A stretch of DNA of 64,000 nucleotides, taken from contig CM044862.1 in the NCBI GenBank assembly GCA_024500155.1, positions 27,555,501 through 27,619,500 of the forward strand, given 5' to 3'. Both the position numbers and the translations under genes were made by a program. The DNA comes from Chenopodium formosanum (taxonomy: Eukaryota > Streptophyta > Magnoliopsida > Caryophyllales > Amaranthaceae). Shown here piece by piece: positions 34,191 to 47,200 of this stretch (its first letter is position 1; every line of letters starts with the position of its first letter). The notes under the pieces are model-generated. The model made no database searches and was not told the DNA's origin. It saw nothing but the letters and a program-made list of their open reading frames with translations.

Positions 34191-35435
34191 GATTTTTACC
34201 ACCTTCAAATAACGACTTTATTGAATTTATTGCCAAAAAAAAAAAAATAACGACTTTACTGAATTTACCACCTCCAAAAAAAAAAGATTTACTTTACCAC
34301 CTCATAAAAAAATTAAACATCAGTTTTCCCACCTAAGCCTAACTCCGGTGACGGAAACCGCTAGTGGGGCCCGCCATAGCAGCTAGTTTTTGAAATTATC
34401 CCCAAATTCTCTCGATTTTCCTTCTATTTAAACCAACCTTCTTCATTTCCACATCAAATTGTTGAAGATTGAAGTTTTTTGTGATTTTCTTCACAAATCC
34501 TTAATTTGGGTAGTAAATGAGCCAAAGTTCATCTTATAATTTGCTTATAGCTTGGTTTTTGGTCTGATTTATATCCTTAATGGCTTAAGGATTGCAAACA
34601 AAAACGTGTTTGATCTTATTAATACCGAATCCGTGGATGAGCAACAACAATTACTCGTACCTGATCTGCTTCAATTTCTGTTTCCTGAACTTGATTGTTA
34701 TATGACAGAGGTTTTAGAAAACAGACGGCGACGAAGAATAGATCCGACTTCTGTAAAAAAAATTATTCTCGTAATTCAGAGGTAGTATTGTCATTTCTAC
34801 TGCCAAATTTTCATTGAAGTTAATTGTATTTGAACACAATTACCATAATCTAACCCTAATTTTACTACCAATTGAAATATCAAAAAAACCCAAAATAATT
34901 TACACTTACATGAACCCTAATTATTTACAATATGAAATTAGGGTTGAATTAATAACATAAAACATGCAATTTCAATTATACTTAGCAATTATAACACAAT
35001 CACGCAAACAATTACAAAAAATTACAACAGAATTCATGAAAATTGCTTACCTTTTCGCTGTTTATCGTCGAACAGTTCAATTGATTCAGGGCCGAGTACA
35101 ATCTTCAATAATTTGATAATTTGAGGATGTGGGATAGTTAAGGATCACCCAAAATCAAAATTTGTGAAGAAAATGGCAAAAAAAAACTTCAATCTTCACG
35201 AAATAGATGTAGAAATGAAGAAGTTAGGTTTAAATCAAAGGTAAATCGGGAGAATTTGGGGATAATTTCAAAAAGTAGCTGTTAGGGTGGGCCCCACTGG
35301 CAGTTTCCGTCATCGGAGTTAGGCTTAGGTGGGAAAACTGATGTTTAATTTATTTATGAGGTGGTAAAGTAAATCTTTTTTTTTTTTTGGAGGTGGTAAA
35401 TTTAATAAAGTCGTTATTTGAAGGTGGTAAAAATT
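34191..35435. mobile_element. Long-TIR MULE-like non-autonomous transposon
   Basis: The ends are long inverted repeats of about 300-320 bp (34191 to about 34510, and about 35130 to 35435), with outer ends ATTTTTACCACCTTC on both arms. The flanks GGAAATTTT (34182-34190) and GGAGATTTA (35436-35444) match at seven of nine bases, fitting the 9-bp duplication of Mutator-like elements. No transposase is present. The about 600-bp interior has a 77-codon ORF (34552-34785) of unknown origin. Confidence 0.8.
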
Positions 35436-35635
35436 GGAGATTTAGGACCAAACCCTCATAAATTATCAACCTTTCACGTCCAGGGCGAAGGCAACTTCAA
35501 ACTTGGCCAGGTGTGTCTAGAACTTGTGAATGCGGAATTTTGTAAAAGGGAAGGTTTAGAAAGAGGGAGAAGAATAAGCTATTGCTTGAGAATTATTGAT
35601 GATTGTTGATGAATGTGAATGGGTAAATACGACCC

Positions 35636-35643
35636 TATTTATA
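35636..35643 (-). promoter_or_regulatory. TATA box of Tat-B LTR
   Basis: TATAAATA on the minus strand, 65 bases downstream of the motif array. Confidence 0.65.
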
Positions 35644-35707
35644 GAAAAAATTGTCCAAAAATGATAGAAAAGAATTAGAGTTTGAATCAGAATAAAACTA
35701 GCTCATG

Positions 35708-35800
35708 TCACGAAAGACAGGGCCCAGCGCGAAACGACAAGCATCACGCATGGTGACAGACTCTATCATTCGGCGACAAACTTGTTGTTTGGCGCTGGCT
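35708..35800. repeat. Motif array in Tat-B U3
   Basis: Degenerate units TCACGA, GCGCGA, TCACGC and TCGGCGAC start at about 35708, 35727, 35744 and 35766-35769, with GGCGCTGGC near 35791. The pitch is roughly 20 bp and the place relative to TATA matches the Ogre and LARD arrays. Confidence 0.55.
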
Positions 35801-36390
35801 AAAAGATAAAACGCGCATTTGTACGAAATCCTTTTCTAATATAATTAAACAATTAAACTCCGTGTTTATTAATTTTAAATCAGATTTATCATAATAACAC
35901 ACTTGTTTTATTCTAAATCAAATTCATTATTTTTCTAAAAAGATAATTATCAATCTTTACTCTATTAGAACTCAAAATTACATTCAACACTATTCTAGAA
36001 AATTAGAATCAATCCCACTAACTTTAGAAATAATAATCAATGGGGCCCTCCACTAGATCACTGGCCCACAAAACTATTTTAGACCCAATTTAATATTTTG
36101 GCCATAACTTCCTCATTATTCATCGGAATTGGGCTTAAAATATATCATTGAAAAGCTTTTTGTGAGCTCCACCCAACTACAATATTATTGGACCCTTATC
36201 ATGGAACAAGATAAATTGGAATGGCTATTTTCATAAATAGAGTAGATTATTGAAAACAGGAAGAAAGATTTTTATTAAAACGACCGCACCACAAGACTTT
36301 TCACACTTTCACTTCGTTTGATAATCAAGAAACGTGAAAAGTAATCATCACTGGGTTTGGTTTTTTGGGAGACACATTTGAGTGTCTACA

Positions 36391-37371
36391 ATTACTAGTC
36401 CCAAGCTTGGCAGGGGGAGCTATTAGTGATTGAGGTGAAGAAGTTTGTGGTGTTCTTGTTATTCACACAATCTTGGTGGTGTTGAGAAGTTGTTTGTTCT
36501 TTATTGTGGTTTATTTTTGATGATTTTGAAAGTTGAATTTTCTTGTAAAAAAAAATATCATGATGTGAAAAAAAAAAGTGAACTTTACAAGAAAAAAAAA
36601 GAGAGCTAAAGAAAAAAAAATTGAATAATGTTCAAATTTCCTAGAGAATGTTCAAAAGAACAAGAAAAATTGAGTTTCAATGGAAACATTTCAAGTGTTA
36701 ATTAGTTTAAAAGTTTATTTGATTCGCTCAGTTCTTGATTATTATATTCTTATAAGAGAAATTGTAAGAGTTGGGATGTTTGGTGAACTTTTAATTGGTC
36801 ATTATCTTTTTTTGACCTTGTTCATGAATATTAGTATTTTTCTCCCTTAAGCATTGCTTTTCTCTCACATTTTCCCAAATATTTCTTACCTTTTTCCCAA
36901 GCCTTACATTACAAGCTTTAAAGACCTTCCGACTTTTGTGCATAGAGTTGTGTGAATGTGAAATCAGTTGCTTATCAATGCAAAGAATGATTTGATATAT
37001 TCCGAGTCGACTATTTAGGTTAAGTGAATGTCTTTCAAACACACGATTTTTGTGAGTTGGGAGGGCATTGTTCACATAAAAGGGTTAGTATGGAGAGTGA
37101 TCAAGTACATTTTTTACTCGCCACATAAATAAGAGTTGAGTGTGTAAGCACTAGTCTTAAATTTTGTATGCTTTTGTGGTTTGCTCTATTTGACAATTGT
37201 TAGGAAGGATGTGTAGTTGAGTGGATTTGATTGGTTGGCTTTGATGAAACTTGTTAGATTTTCCTTGAATTGGTTACATTTGGTTTTGATTGATTTGGGG
37301 TGAAGATTGTTTTATTTGTTCATTGATGAGTTTTTTGCTTTGAGCAAGCAAAGGTTTGGCTTGGGGGTGTT
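36391..37371 (+). mobile_element. Remnant of Athila-type 3' non-coding region
   Basis: There is no gene. AT-rich sequence with poly-A and poly-T stretches ends in a polypurine tract (GGCTTGGGGGTGTT, 37358-37371) directly before an LTR start. AAGCTTGGCAGGGGGAGC at about 36402-36419 is another PPT-like motif. Tat-B was inserted at its left end. Confidence 0.6.
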
Positions 37372-37581
37372 TGATATATCCATTTTACATAGTAATTTAT
37401 CCCTGTCCCTTGGTCATAATTAGGAGTATTTTAAGCTCTTTAGAACCACTTTTATTTTCTATTATGTCTTTTCTAGTGTTTTTGTAGTTTTGGTATTGTT
37501 TTATAGGAAATTGCAGGTTTTGAGCATTTTCCCGAATTTATTTGGAGCCACTACAAGCATTAGAAAAACACGACCGTCTTC
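37372..37581 (+). repeat. Athila-type LTR fragment
   Basis: It starts TGATATATCC and is alignable by eye with the first about 210 bases of the solo LTR at 58813 (shared TCCCTTGGTCATAATTAG and CACGACC). It then stops abruptly. Confidence 0.75.
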
Positions 37582-37843
37582 CATACTTATATATTTCCCA
37601 TTTATTTTACTTTATATTTGTTACATTTTTACGAATAGTGTTGACACAATTATGTTCCTGAAATTGTTAATTTACATATTTACCCTTATATACATTTGTT
37701 TTATTTTTATAAATAGTGTTCATGCCCCTTAGTAAGTTTATATACTTAATAGTTCGCCCACATTAATAATAAAATACTCTTTTTATTTTTTGAATTGTTA
37801 AAAATAGGGTGCAAAAATTGCGTTAAAAATATTTGCTTATATA
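37582..37843. other. AT-rich spacer
   Basis: No gene. Two loosely similar stretches share AATAGTGTT. No element boundary could be assigned. Confidence 0.4.
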
Positions 37844-38285
37844 TCTATTAACTATTACTAAAACAGAAGTTGATGACGTCACTAGTGCCCACGTGTCGGT
37901 TTCTCAATAAAAAATTTCCCGCCTAAATGCAATGATGATGTCATTTTTTATTATTATTTTATTGGTAGAGTTATCTTATTTAATATTTTTAAAATTAAAA
38001 TATTGGAAGCTTCTATATTACAACTAAAACCTATCAATTTATTGTAGGAAACTGAAACAATTTTAAATAGCACACTAATAAATGACCTCGGACATTGAAC
38101 TATGAATTAGACAATGTTGAACAAATACTATATCATAATTTTGATTAAAATACAAAAAAAAAAATTAATTACAAAATTATACGTAATTTTGTATTTACAT
38201 TCATGTATAATAGCAATTTATTTTAAAATGTACAAATTAAAAATAGGCTTTATATAAACCGTGCATCGCACCGGTTTTAACCTAG
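37844..38285 (+). mobile_element. Short non-autonomous Helitron
   Basis: It begins TCTATTAACTATTACTAAAA and ends CTAG, preceded by A and followed by T as in the AT target of Helitrons. A hairpin-forming AACCGTGCATCGCACCGGTT lies a few bases from the 3' end. It is 442 bp with no protein. Confidence 0.8.
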
Positions 38286-38719
38286 TTTTTACTAAAGTTG
38301 TGACACAAAGTCAAACCAAAAGAACTCTCGAGTATGGCTAGGTATGGCACACGCATTGCGTGTGTTAGCTTTCTTAATAATTTAAAATGTTTAAGCAAAC
38401 TCTTATGAATAGTGTGTGGACATTTACCTCCCTTAAATATGTGTTAACTTAATTGTCCTCATTAATGTTAATTGTCTCTTTGTTTGAACTTTTATGAATT
38501 GTGTGCAGACATATAAACACATGAAATATTTTCTTACATATTTTCTCTCATTGATGTTAATTGCTAACAGCTACAGTTGTGTCATAAGGCCAAGTCGAAA
38601 AAGTTCACTGGATATAAGTATGTGCATACATTGTGCGCATTAACCACTCTAATTATTCAAAAAATTGTGAAAACTATAATCTTTATTTCAAAACTAAGGG
38701 AATAACACGTACTCTTATG
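38286..38719. repeat. AT-rich region with degenerate direct repeat
   Basis: No gene. Two stretches about 290 bases apart resemble each other (38290-38450 and 38575-38680), each with a small hairpin such as CACACGCATTGCGTGTG (about 38349). Origin unknown. Confidence 0.45.
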
Positions 38720-39683
38720 GTTATTGTAGACACCCAAATATGTCTCTCCAAAACCAAACCCAGTGATGACTACCTTTCATGTCATTTGGTTATGGAACAA
38801 AGAGAAACTGTGAAAAGTCTAGTGATGAGGACGTTTTTATTAAAATATCTCTTCTTTCTGTTTTTGAAAATGTTTCTTTTCTTACCCCATTTTTGAAAAA
38901 CGTGCATTTTAGTTTATTTTGGTCCATGATAAGGGTCCAATAATGGTGTGGTTGGATGGGGCTTGAAAATACCTTTCCAATGACATATTATAAGCCCAAT
39001 TTCGATGAATAATGAGGAAGTTATGGCCAAAATACTAAACTGGGCTTGAACTAGATCTTACCTATGGCCCAATGATCATGTGGAGGGTCCAAAGGTCTAA
39101 TCCTATTCCTAAACTAATTAGGATTAATTAGAAGTTTCTATAAGTTTTTAAAATATCTTAATTATCCTTTTGGAAAAGATAAGATTAAACAATGAATTAA
39201 ATAAAAACTTTCCTTTTTTAAAACATTCCTTTTTCTTAAATCCTAATTCTATTCGAATTTAAAGATGTTCAAAGACAGTTAGATTTTATTTTCTTGCCTA
39301 TTAATCTTTATCCAAATCTTATATGGTTGGATAGATCTTGAAATTATCTTTCCAATGATATATTTTAATATTAAATCCGAGCTATAACGAAAAAGATATG
39401 AATGAGATACAAAACTCTATTCAAAACTGACATCGTTCCACTATTTCGGATAGATATTATTATCTACAAAAGATTTTAATCCGATTTTAATTTGGTTGGA
39501 AAGTAGATTTCAAGAGATTTCCAACGACATATTATACGCCTTATTTAGAATTTTGGATTAAAAGATATGATAAAAACAAAACGCGTGAAACTGATTATTA
39601 GCGCCTGACGCCAAGCATTAGCATCGAGTTTTATTCTCGTTGAAACTCTGATTCATTTTTTTATCCATCCGACTGATTTTCTC

Positions 39684-39691
39684 TATAAATA
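39684..39691 (+). promoter_or_regulatory. TATA box of LARD 5' LTR
   Basis: TATAAATA; the 3' LTR has TATGAATA at 55992-55999, a one-base change. Confidence 0.65.
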
Positions 39692-40776
39692 GACTCTCAA
39701 ATTTCTATTTTCAATCATCAATTTCCATCAATTCTCATCAAATATCATCAATTCTCTAATTCTCTCTTTCACCAACTCTCATCAAGAATCTCTTGATTAC
39801 ACTCTCTCTCTCTCTTTTCTAAACAAGCCTTTTGCATACAAAATTCCGCATTCACAAGATCTAGAAATACCTAGCCAAGTTCGAAGTTGTCCTCGCCCTA
39901 GACGTGAAAGGTTTTAATTTCTGAAGGTTTGGTCTCAAATCTCTATTTCAATTATTATTTAATTTATTTTATTTTATATTTTTCTTGAAGTTACTAACAC
40001 GTGTATTTTGTTATTAGAAAGAGGTACGAGGCATCCAAGTAAGTGCTTTAATTGATTTTATTGATGTTCTGATATAGAAATCTTGCTTGGATTATTATTT
40101 TGATTCCTAGTATCATGTTTAGGATGTTCCTTGTACCATGTTAGGATGCTTTCTTCAGTATGATATTTAGGGTGATTTGCTTATATCAATTATGATTTCT
40201 AATTGTTTGTATAAGAAATATATTTCTACTGACAGCTAGAGCTTAATGACAAATATATATATTTTCTCTCTCTAACATTGAGAGTTTCTCTCTATTCTCG
40301 TGAGTTTTCCCCAAACAAAACCCTAACCCTAGCTTCTCTTCTTCTTCTATAGTAACTCTGCTCCTCGTTTTTTTATTCCAAGAAAGCTAAAAGACAAGTA
40401 TCTTTAGTTACTCCTCGTTTATTGAGGCATGCAACTGTCTTTCCCAGTTTCCTATGCCCATAAATCTTTCCTTTATCCAAAAATCTTTCCAAAAACTTCT
40501 CATATCCCCCCTTTTTTTTTATTAAGCCAATAGAATAGATTTAGTGTTTACTCTTCTTTATCGAGCCCAACAAATAGGATTTTTAGTCTACTGGGGGAAG
40601 TAATCGTCAGATCAATGAATGCTTGTACACCTGTTCTACATGCATTCGACCTTATTGTGTAATCTGGGAGTTTTTCGGGTATAAATCAAGGTCTTGCCCG
40701 AACTTCTTACACATCCCTGTCTTCTCTACTTCCCTTTCTTTTCTTCCTTAATTCCCTCTGTTTTCTTCCTGCTATT

Positions 40777-42928
40777 ATGGAGAATAATCAACCTCCTCTT
40801 CATAATGGTAATCTAAATCGACCACACAGAATGGGTATCCTTATCACTCCCCCTCCAAACTTTAATTCCCTAGGTGTTATTAACTTCAACCGATGTGTTA
40901 TTAGGGTTTTCATAGGCCCCAATCCCCCATCAGTTGCTTTTGTTCAGCAAGTTATTAACAAGCGATGGACCACACGAGGGCATGTGCGTGTGCACCGCTC
41001 GGGTGATTATTTTCTTTTTTAATGTTTGTTTCCAGGTGACATGGAAGGGCTTTTGCGACAAGCAACAACAACTTTCGAAGGGCGCCTTATCAACTTAAGG
41101 AGATATGATATCACCCTCATACCTCAGCAAATTAACTTCTCTACAGCTAGAATTTGGGTCCGTGTTTATGGCTTGCCTTTACAATTCCTGACGGAGGCAT
41201 GGGTGCGGAGGATCTACTATCACTTGGGGTAAATGGACCAGCTAGAGCCTATAAAAAATGGGCGGTTACCTCAAAGATCAGAGCTACGGGCTCTTATGGT
41301 CATTGATATGACTCAGCCCTTGATTCCGGGCTGCTATGTTCTGGTACAAGGGGGGCGGGTTATCTGGGTATATTTCAGGTATGAAGGAGTCTATCGATTT
41401 CGCAAGAGATGTGGTAGCCTTGTAGGGTTGGGCATAACTCCTCTAATTGTGTCTTAAGAATTAAGGTAGTTGCTAGGCGGCTTACCCGCCGTCTTGAGGC
41501 TGTTGAACAGGATGGTCTAAGGGTGTTGCACGGGCCCTTAGACTACCCCTATTACACTTACTTCATATAGGGCTTGCCAGATGTATACAGGTACCGCAAC
41601 CAAGCTGTTAATCTCACGAAACTAGAAGAGCCAGAGGACATGCCTCTAAACCAGAGGAATCAATTCGATGATGCCTCTGACTCTGATTTCAACTCGGATG
41701 ATAGCAACGACGCTGTTTATTTCACAGGTTCAGGGAGTTCTAGTAGCTCCGGGGTGGATGAAGAAATTGCGAGGGTGCAACAAACCACTCAGCAAACTGT
41801 GAGGGTGTCCCCGGATAGACGCTTGGGGCTACGAAGGGATCCCTATGCTGAGTTCAAAATGCCAAATTTATAACCCACCTTCACCCCTTATTAGTGGATT
41901 GTCTTCGAACACTTGAAATGATCAAACAAACCCTTTTCTCACCCCCTACAACCTCTAAAACTCAAACCGAAATCACAACTTTTCACTGTCCCCAACGTAC
42001 TCCCCTATAAGAACAAGCTTCTAACAAACCGGAGTCGAGGATATGGCTCATGTCTCTCACCGATCCCCCCCCCCCTTTTAGGCCGGCTATACCTCCTCAA
42101 AACTCAAACTTTCCTTTATCAAATTTTGAATTAGGAGAATCCTCAGCTGCGGCGGAAAGAAAAGGAGGAATGGTATCTCCGCAAAGATCACTCTTCAAGG
42201 TTCTGGGCATTTCAACATGGGCTAGTCCAGGCCCGGAGGTGGGGGCTCCTTTGGGGGTTATCCAGACCTTCCACGGCAATCAGGGGATGGGTCAAATGCC
42301 GAGTGAGGAGCCGATTAACTTGGCTAACCCAAGTTTGGGGGTTATCTCTGAGACTTATGAAGAGGTTTTAGAATCTAATCATATGAATTTTGTTGAAGCA
42401 GGAAGAAGTCTAGTTCGCTCTCTTTCTAATTTGAGAGTGAGGAGAGTGTACCCGGATTGTGCCTGTTCTCTGTTCTTGCCAGACTCCTCGGGCATCTTTG
42501 GAGGGGAATTCCAGAACCTCCCAATGACGGAGTTTGACCCGCCTAATTCACTGGTTTCACAACCACCTTCACAAGATGTTAACGATTTTCTGCAGGATGT
42601 GGCTATGATTAGTGTGCGAAAAAAGACTTGAAGTGTCGAGCTATCTCCCCCTAACTTCTGTAATGATGAAAACATAAGGGAAAGCTCTTATGACATGGGA
42701 TGGGCCGAGAAGAAGCGTCTAAAAACACTGAATAGGTGGGCTGAAAAGGGAGGCTTTAACATATGGAAAAGAGATAAAAATGGAGCATTTGAATTCAAGT
42801 CGAAGGCCATGTTGACACTGCTCGTCAGTGGGGAGTTAAGCCCCAGTCGGGCTTCTTTAGGTGTGGAAGCAAAAAGAAGAGGGGTGCCGCAACTTCCTCG
42901 GCGTCTTCAAGTCCGTCCAAGAAGTTGA
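40777..42928 (+). pseudogene. LINE B ORF1, RNA-binding DUF4283-type protein
   Basis: The N-terminal part shows the DUF4283-like pattern of plant L1 ORF1: FVQQVINKRWTTRGHVRVH, then ARIWVRVYGLPLQFLTEAW, then GRVIWVYFRYEGVYRF. The zinc knuckle that should follow is degraded (first Cys replaced, frame lost). Stops near 41022 and 41232 and frame changes before 41574 and 42050 break the ORF. The C-terminal portion is low-complexity and acidic or basic. Confidence 0.75.
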
Positions 42929-43067
42929 AAAGTGATGACGAGGTTTCCTCAAAGTTCTGTGATAACTTGGAGGACTTTGACATTGAGGTCCAGCAGATTC
43001 TCTCGCACTCCATGGTGCTTGACAAGGGTGAGGTGGCTGCACCGGATCAGCCCCCGAGTGACTTATA

Positions 43068-46000
43068 AAGCTTCTTTCATGGAAATGTAGGGGATTAAAC
43101 GACACACTTTCCCCTACACACCCTTATTTAGTGTGGCTTATTTCTTCTAAATTACCTACGTTTTTTTTTATCGGAAACTAAGATGCAATTTAGTAGTGTT
43201 AATGATTTTGTTGTATATTTCACCCCAAATTTTTCTTGTAGGGTGGATTCGGATGGGTCAAAGGGGGGTCTAGCCCTTTTAGCTTGTTTTTAGGTAATGT
43301 TTCTTGTGTTGTTTAAACTCCAAACTACATCTTGTGTCAGTTGGAAGAAGTTAATGGTAATATTAGGCATGTTTTGTTTTTGTACGGGGCTTCAAAGATT
43401 GAAGATAGACCAAAAGTATGGGAAGAGGTGCTTTTACTTACACACTCCTTTCCATTTGTTTTGATTATGGGAGATTTTAATCAAGTTGAGTTCCTTGATG
43501 ACAAATTGGGAGGCTCCCCTGTGATCAAAGGATTAGATGCCTTCTCTGATTGGCGTTTGCAAAGTGGTATGTTTGAAGTACCTTTTGCTGGTCCGCGTTA
43601 CACTTGGTCGAATAAACGACTTTCGGATCAACTTATCCTAGAAAGGTTGGACCGAGCCTACTGCTCGTCTTTTTGGCTCAACGAATTTTTGGACGGTAGA
43701 GTTTTCCATGAGCCAATCACAGTCTCTGATCACGCAGCAATTTTGTATGATACCAACCCGACAATAATCCGGCCGAACAGGCCTTACCAAATGGAGCTTT
43801 GGTGTCTTTCTTTTCTGGCAGTCAAGGGTCTTATTGATGAAGCTTTTGATGCTCCTTGTGCAGGTTCAGATATGTTCAGACTTAAGACGCGGTTATCTTG
43901 GACCCGTAAGAGTCTTAAGAAGTGGTGCCTTGATAACAAGCATACCTGGGGTGTGAACTGGAGGAACCTAACCTCAGAGCTTCACAATCAGGGGTCTTTT
44001 ATTACTTCTCTGCAGGATGGAGTGGCTTATATCACGGCAATTAATGATGCTTTGCCCCTTAGTACTATGAAATTCCATTACTGGAAGCAGCGCCTCAAGG
44101 ATAAATGGGTTAAGCAAGGTGACATTTCCTCTTCTATGATGTTTAACAGAGTCAAAGTTAGGCAGAAAAGGAAGGAGATTATTACTTTGCGCAATGATGC
44201 TGATGAGTGGATTACATGACAAAATAATATTGAGCTTCTTATTAAAGACTCCTTATTAGATGTTTATAAGCTTGATGATAGTTTTATGGATGGCTTGGGT
44301 GAAAGGGTGGATTTAGTTCCGAGGGAACTTGAAATTCCTTGCTTATCGGAGGAAAACCGGGAGGATCTTTTGCGACCTTTCTCGCACCAGGAAATAAGAA
44401 AAGCTATGTTCTCTATCCATAACCTCAAATCCCCTAGCCCAGATGGGGCTATTGCTGAATTTTTCCATCAAAACTAGGACAAGCTTGGTAATGATGTTAC
44501 AAAGGCAGTTTCTACCTTTTTCTTGACAGGGTATCTTTTAAAAGAGTTTAATGCCTCAATTTTAGTGATGATTCCGAAGGTGGATACACCAGAATCAGCG
44601 TCACAATTGAGGCCAATTAGCTTATGCAATACTATTTATAAGTGCATAGCTAAATGCTTGGTGAATAGGATGAAGGGGCTACTTCTAGAGCTAATTACTG
44701 AATACCAACACGCTTTTGTTCCTGGGAGATATATGGAGGATAACATTCTCCTAAGCCATGAGTTGTTACACCTTCTCAATACTAATAAGGGGCAGGTGGA
44801 CAAAGCGACTATGAAACTTGACATGTCAAAAGCGTATGATAGAGTCAACTGGACTTTCTTACTAAAAGTTTTGCTTGCTTATGGGTTCCCTCAGCGATGG
44901 GTCTAGTGGATCTCTTAATGCATCTCTACGGTTTTGTACCAAATTTTGGTTAATGGCCAACTTTCGGATAACTTTATTTCGGAGTGTGGGTTAAGGCAGG
45001 GAGATCCGCTCTCCCCTTACCTTTTCCTGTTTTGCATGGATATCCTCTCAAGGATGCTGCTCATGGCGGAAAACCTATCCTTATTAAAACGGTTGAAGGT
45101 TACTAAACGATCTCCCTCTATCTCTCACCTTTTTTTCGCTGATGATGCTATGATTTTCTTTCAGGTGACGGAGGAATCGTGTGCTAGCTTGATGGACATT
45201 CTGGCCAGATTTGGGAATATTTCGGGTCAGCACTTAAACTTGAGCAAATCTTTTGTTAAGTTCGGTTGTCATGTTCTCCCAGCCAAGGCGGAGAGATTCA
45301 AAAGCATTCTCAAGGTGGGCTACGCCCTAACCATGGATAGACATCTTGGTGCACCTATTGATTTAGGCCGGGTTAGGAAGACTAGCTTCCATTATCTGGT
45401 TGATAACGTGGCCAAGAGGATTACGGCATGGGGCTCTCTTCGAATCTCTCAATCGGCAAATTAATAATCATCAACTCGATTCTTATAAGTATTTCATCTC
45501 ATGTCATGAAGTGCTTTAAGTTGCCTTCTTCGATTACAGGTAAAATTGATTCCCTTATAGCGCACTTCTGGTGGATAGGTAACGAAGGAAAAGGGATCCA
45601 TTGGGTGAAGAAGGATTCTATTCACCTACCAAAAGGAATGGGGGGTCTGGGAATCAGATCTATGAGCCACTTGAATGACGCTTTGCTTTTTAAACAGGTG
45701 ACAAGGATACATTGCAACCCCCAATTACTTGTTGCTCGAGCTCTCCACCCTAATCACTCCTGCATGATATGTGTTGGGCGTCCTGTTCCCTTCTTGAAGA
45801 AAAACCCCTCCTGGGGTCGAAGAGGTTTACATAATGTTGCTAATACTTTTGTTTCAGGTTATGCGTGGAAAATAGGAAATGGAGAGACTATAAGGTATGC
45901 TAGTATGCCTTGGGTTAATGGGAAAATTCCCCTCGTCAACTCAAATCAGACTCTTAGGGGGATCGCTCAAGGCCGAGTTAAGGATCTTATCACGGAAGCT

Positions 46001-47200
46001 CCCACTAGACAGTGGAATGCCTTCTATTGTCAGAAAACTGTTTGAGTGGGATACGGCGCAGTAGATACTGGCCATGGAATTACCTACTAATAGGGAGGAT
46101 GACTTCTTATTTTGGAGCCATCACCGATCGGGGAATTATATAGTGAAGACTGGTATGCTTTCCTCTCCCTTAAAGCATTGCCTAACCAGGTGCAAGGTCA
46201 ACACCGTGAACTGTTTAGACTCATCTGGAGGCTTAACATTCCTCCAAAATGGAGCCTTTTCCTGTGGAAAATTTATATGAATGGATTAGCTGTGAAGGCT
46301 AATCTCCATCATAGAGGGGTTCCAGTAGATGAAGATTGTGAATTCTGCACCAATGAAATGGAGTCACTGCAACACTTATTTCGGTTATGCCCTATAGCCA
46401 AGTATGCCTGGAGATCCTTCACTCTAGCTATTTGCTATGAAATAGATGAGTCTACTCCGATAGGACAATGGATTCAAAGCTTTATCCTGCTTTTCTATAG
46501 CGAGGATGGTTTGGAAAGTAAGCGACTCCATACCTTTATTGGCGTTTTGTGGAGCCTGTGGTTAGCAAGAAATGAAAGGGTTTTCAGAGGGGACCAAAAT
46601 TGGATAGGAACCCTCAAGAGGGTTTAAGAGGAGTACAAAAAGGAATTATCTACCTTTTGAAAACTAGATGATAAGCCTAGAGGTAGGGACAACAGCAAGG
46701 AAGGGTAGACTGGCCCGCCGCCGGGTTTCCTCAGGGTCCATATAGGGTCCCATGGGAAAGATATCTCTCAGCCACTAGGAAATGGCCAGGAAATAATAGT
46801 TATAATTGATGGTTCCTGGCAAAAACACACTAACACTGCTGGTATGGCTTGGACGTCGACTGTGAATGGGTACACTGTAATTAAGCGTGGAGAATATTTT
46901 GGAAAGGCATCTTCAGCCTTACATGCGGAACTTATGAGCTGCCTTGGAGGTTTAAAGTGGGCAAAGGGTGCAGGCTACTAGAGGATTACAGTTTATACGG
47001 ACTTGACAGCTGTTATCCAGCTCCTTCAATGACAAACTACTACAGATATTTCTCTTCTCAGGATTGTCAAGGATATTAGGTCAGCAGGAGCTTGTTTTGA
47101 AACGTGTGTGATCTAGAAGGTTAGTCGGTCACAGTTTGCTAGAGCTCATGATGTGGCTAATGACTGCAGAGTGAACCTGTTCTCCTTTGGGGATAGTTAG
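43068..47200 (+). pseudogene. LINE B ORF2: endonuclease, RT, zf-RVT, RNase H
   Basis: The endonuclease begins LLSWKCRGLND (the usual catalytic Asn is Lys) and retains MGDFNQVEF and SDHAAIL. RT shows SPSPDGAIAEFF, LRPISLCNTIYK, LDMSKAYDRVNWTFLL, GLRQGDPLSPYLF and FADD at 45135-45146. The zf-RVT motif CEFCTNEMESLQHLFRLC is near 46340-46395. RNase H begins IIDGSWQKHTNTAGMAW near 46803 and ends at 47200. Frameshifts near 45440 and 46040-46110 and several stops inactivate it. Confidence 0.93.

Larger units (their letters stand above)
19117..36390 (-). mobile_element. Tat-B: Ogre-related element, 5' part, hosting other insertions
   Basis: On the minus strand: 5' LTR (33311-36390, with a MULE-like insertion), PBS, leader (split by an Athila-type element at 20912-32902), and gag from 20039 down to 19117, where Tat-C interrupts it. 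The rest lies beyond the left edge. The right flank begins ATTAC. LTR and leader match the LARD at 38725-57228. Confidence 0.82.
33311..36390 (-). repeat. Tat-B 5' LTR with MULE-like insertion
   Basis: The minus strand starts TGTAGACACTC and ends ATTCCCTACA next to the PBS. It is 3080 bp, or about 1826 bp without the 34191-35435 insertion. TATA box at 35636-35643, motif array at 35708-35800. Confidence 0.9.

Noticed and set aside
34552..34785. Host protein gene inside the MULE-like element
   Set aside because: The frame is only 77 codons, with no recognised domain; kept only as possible captured sequence.
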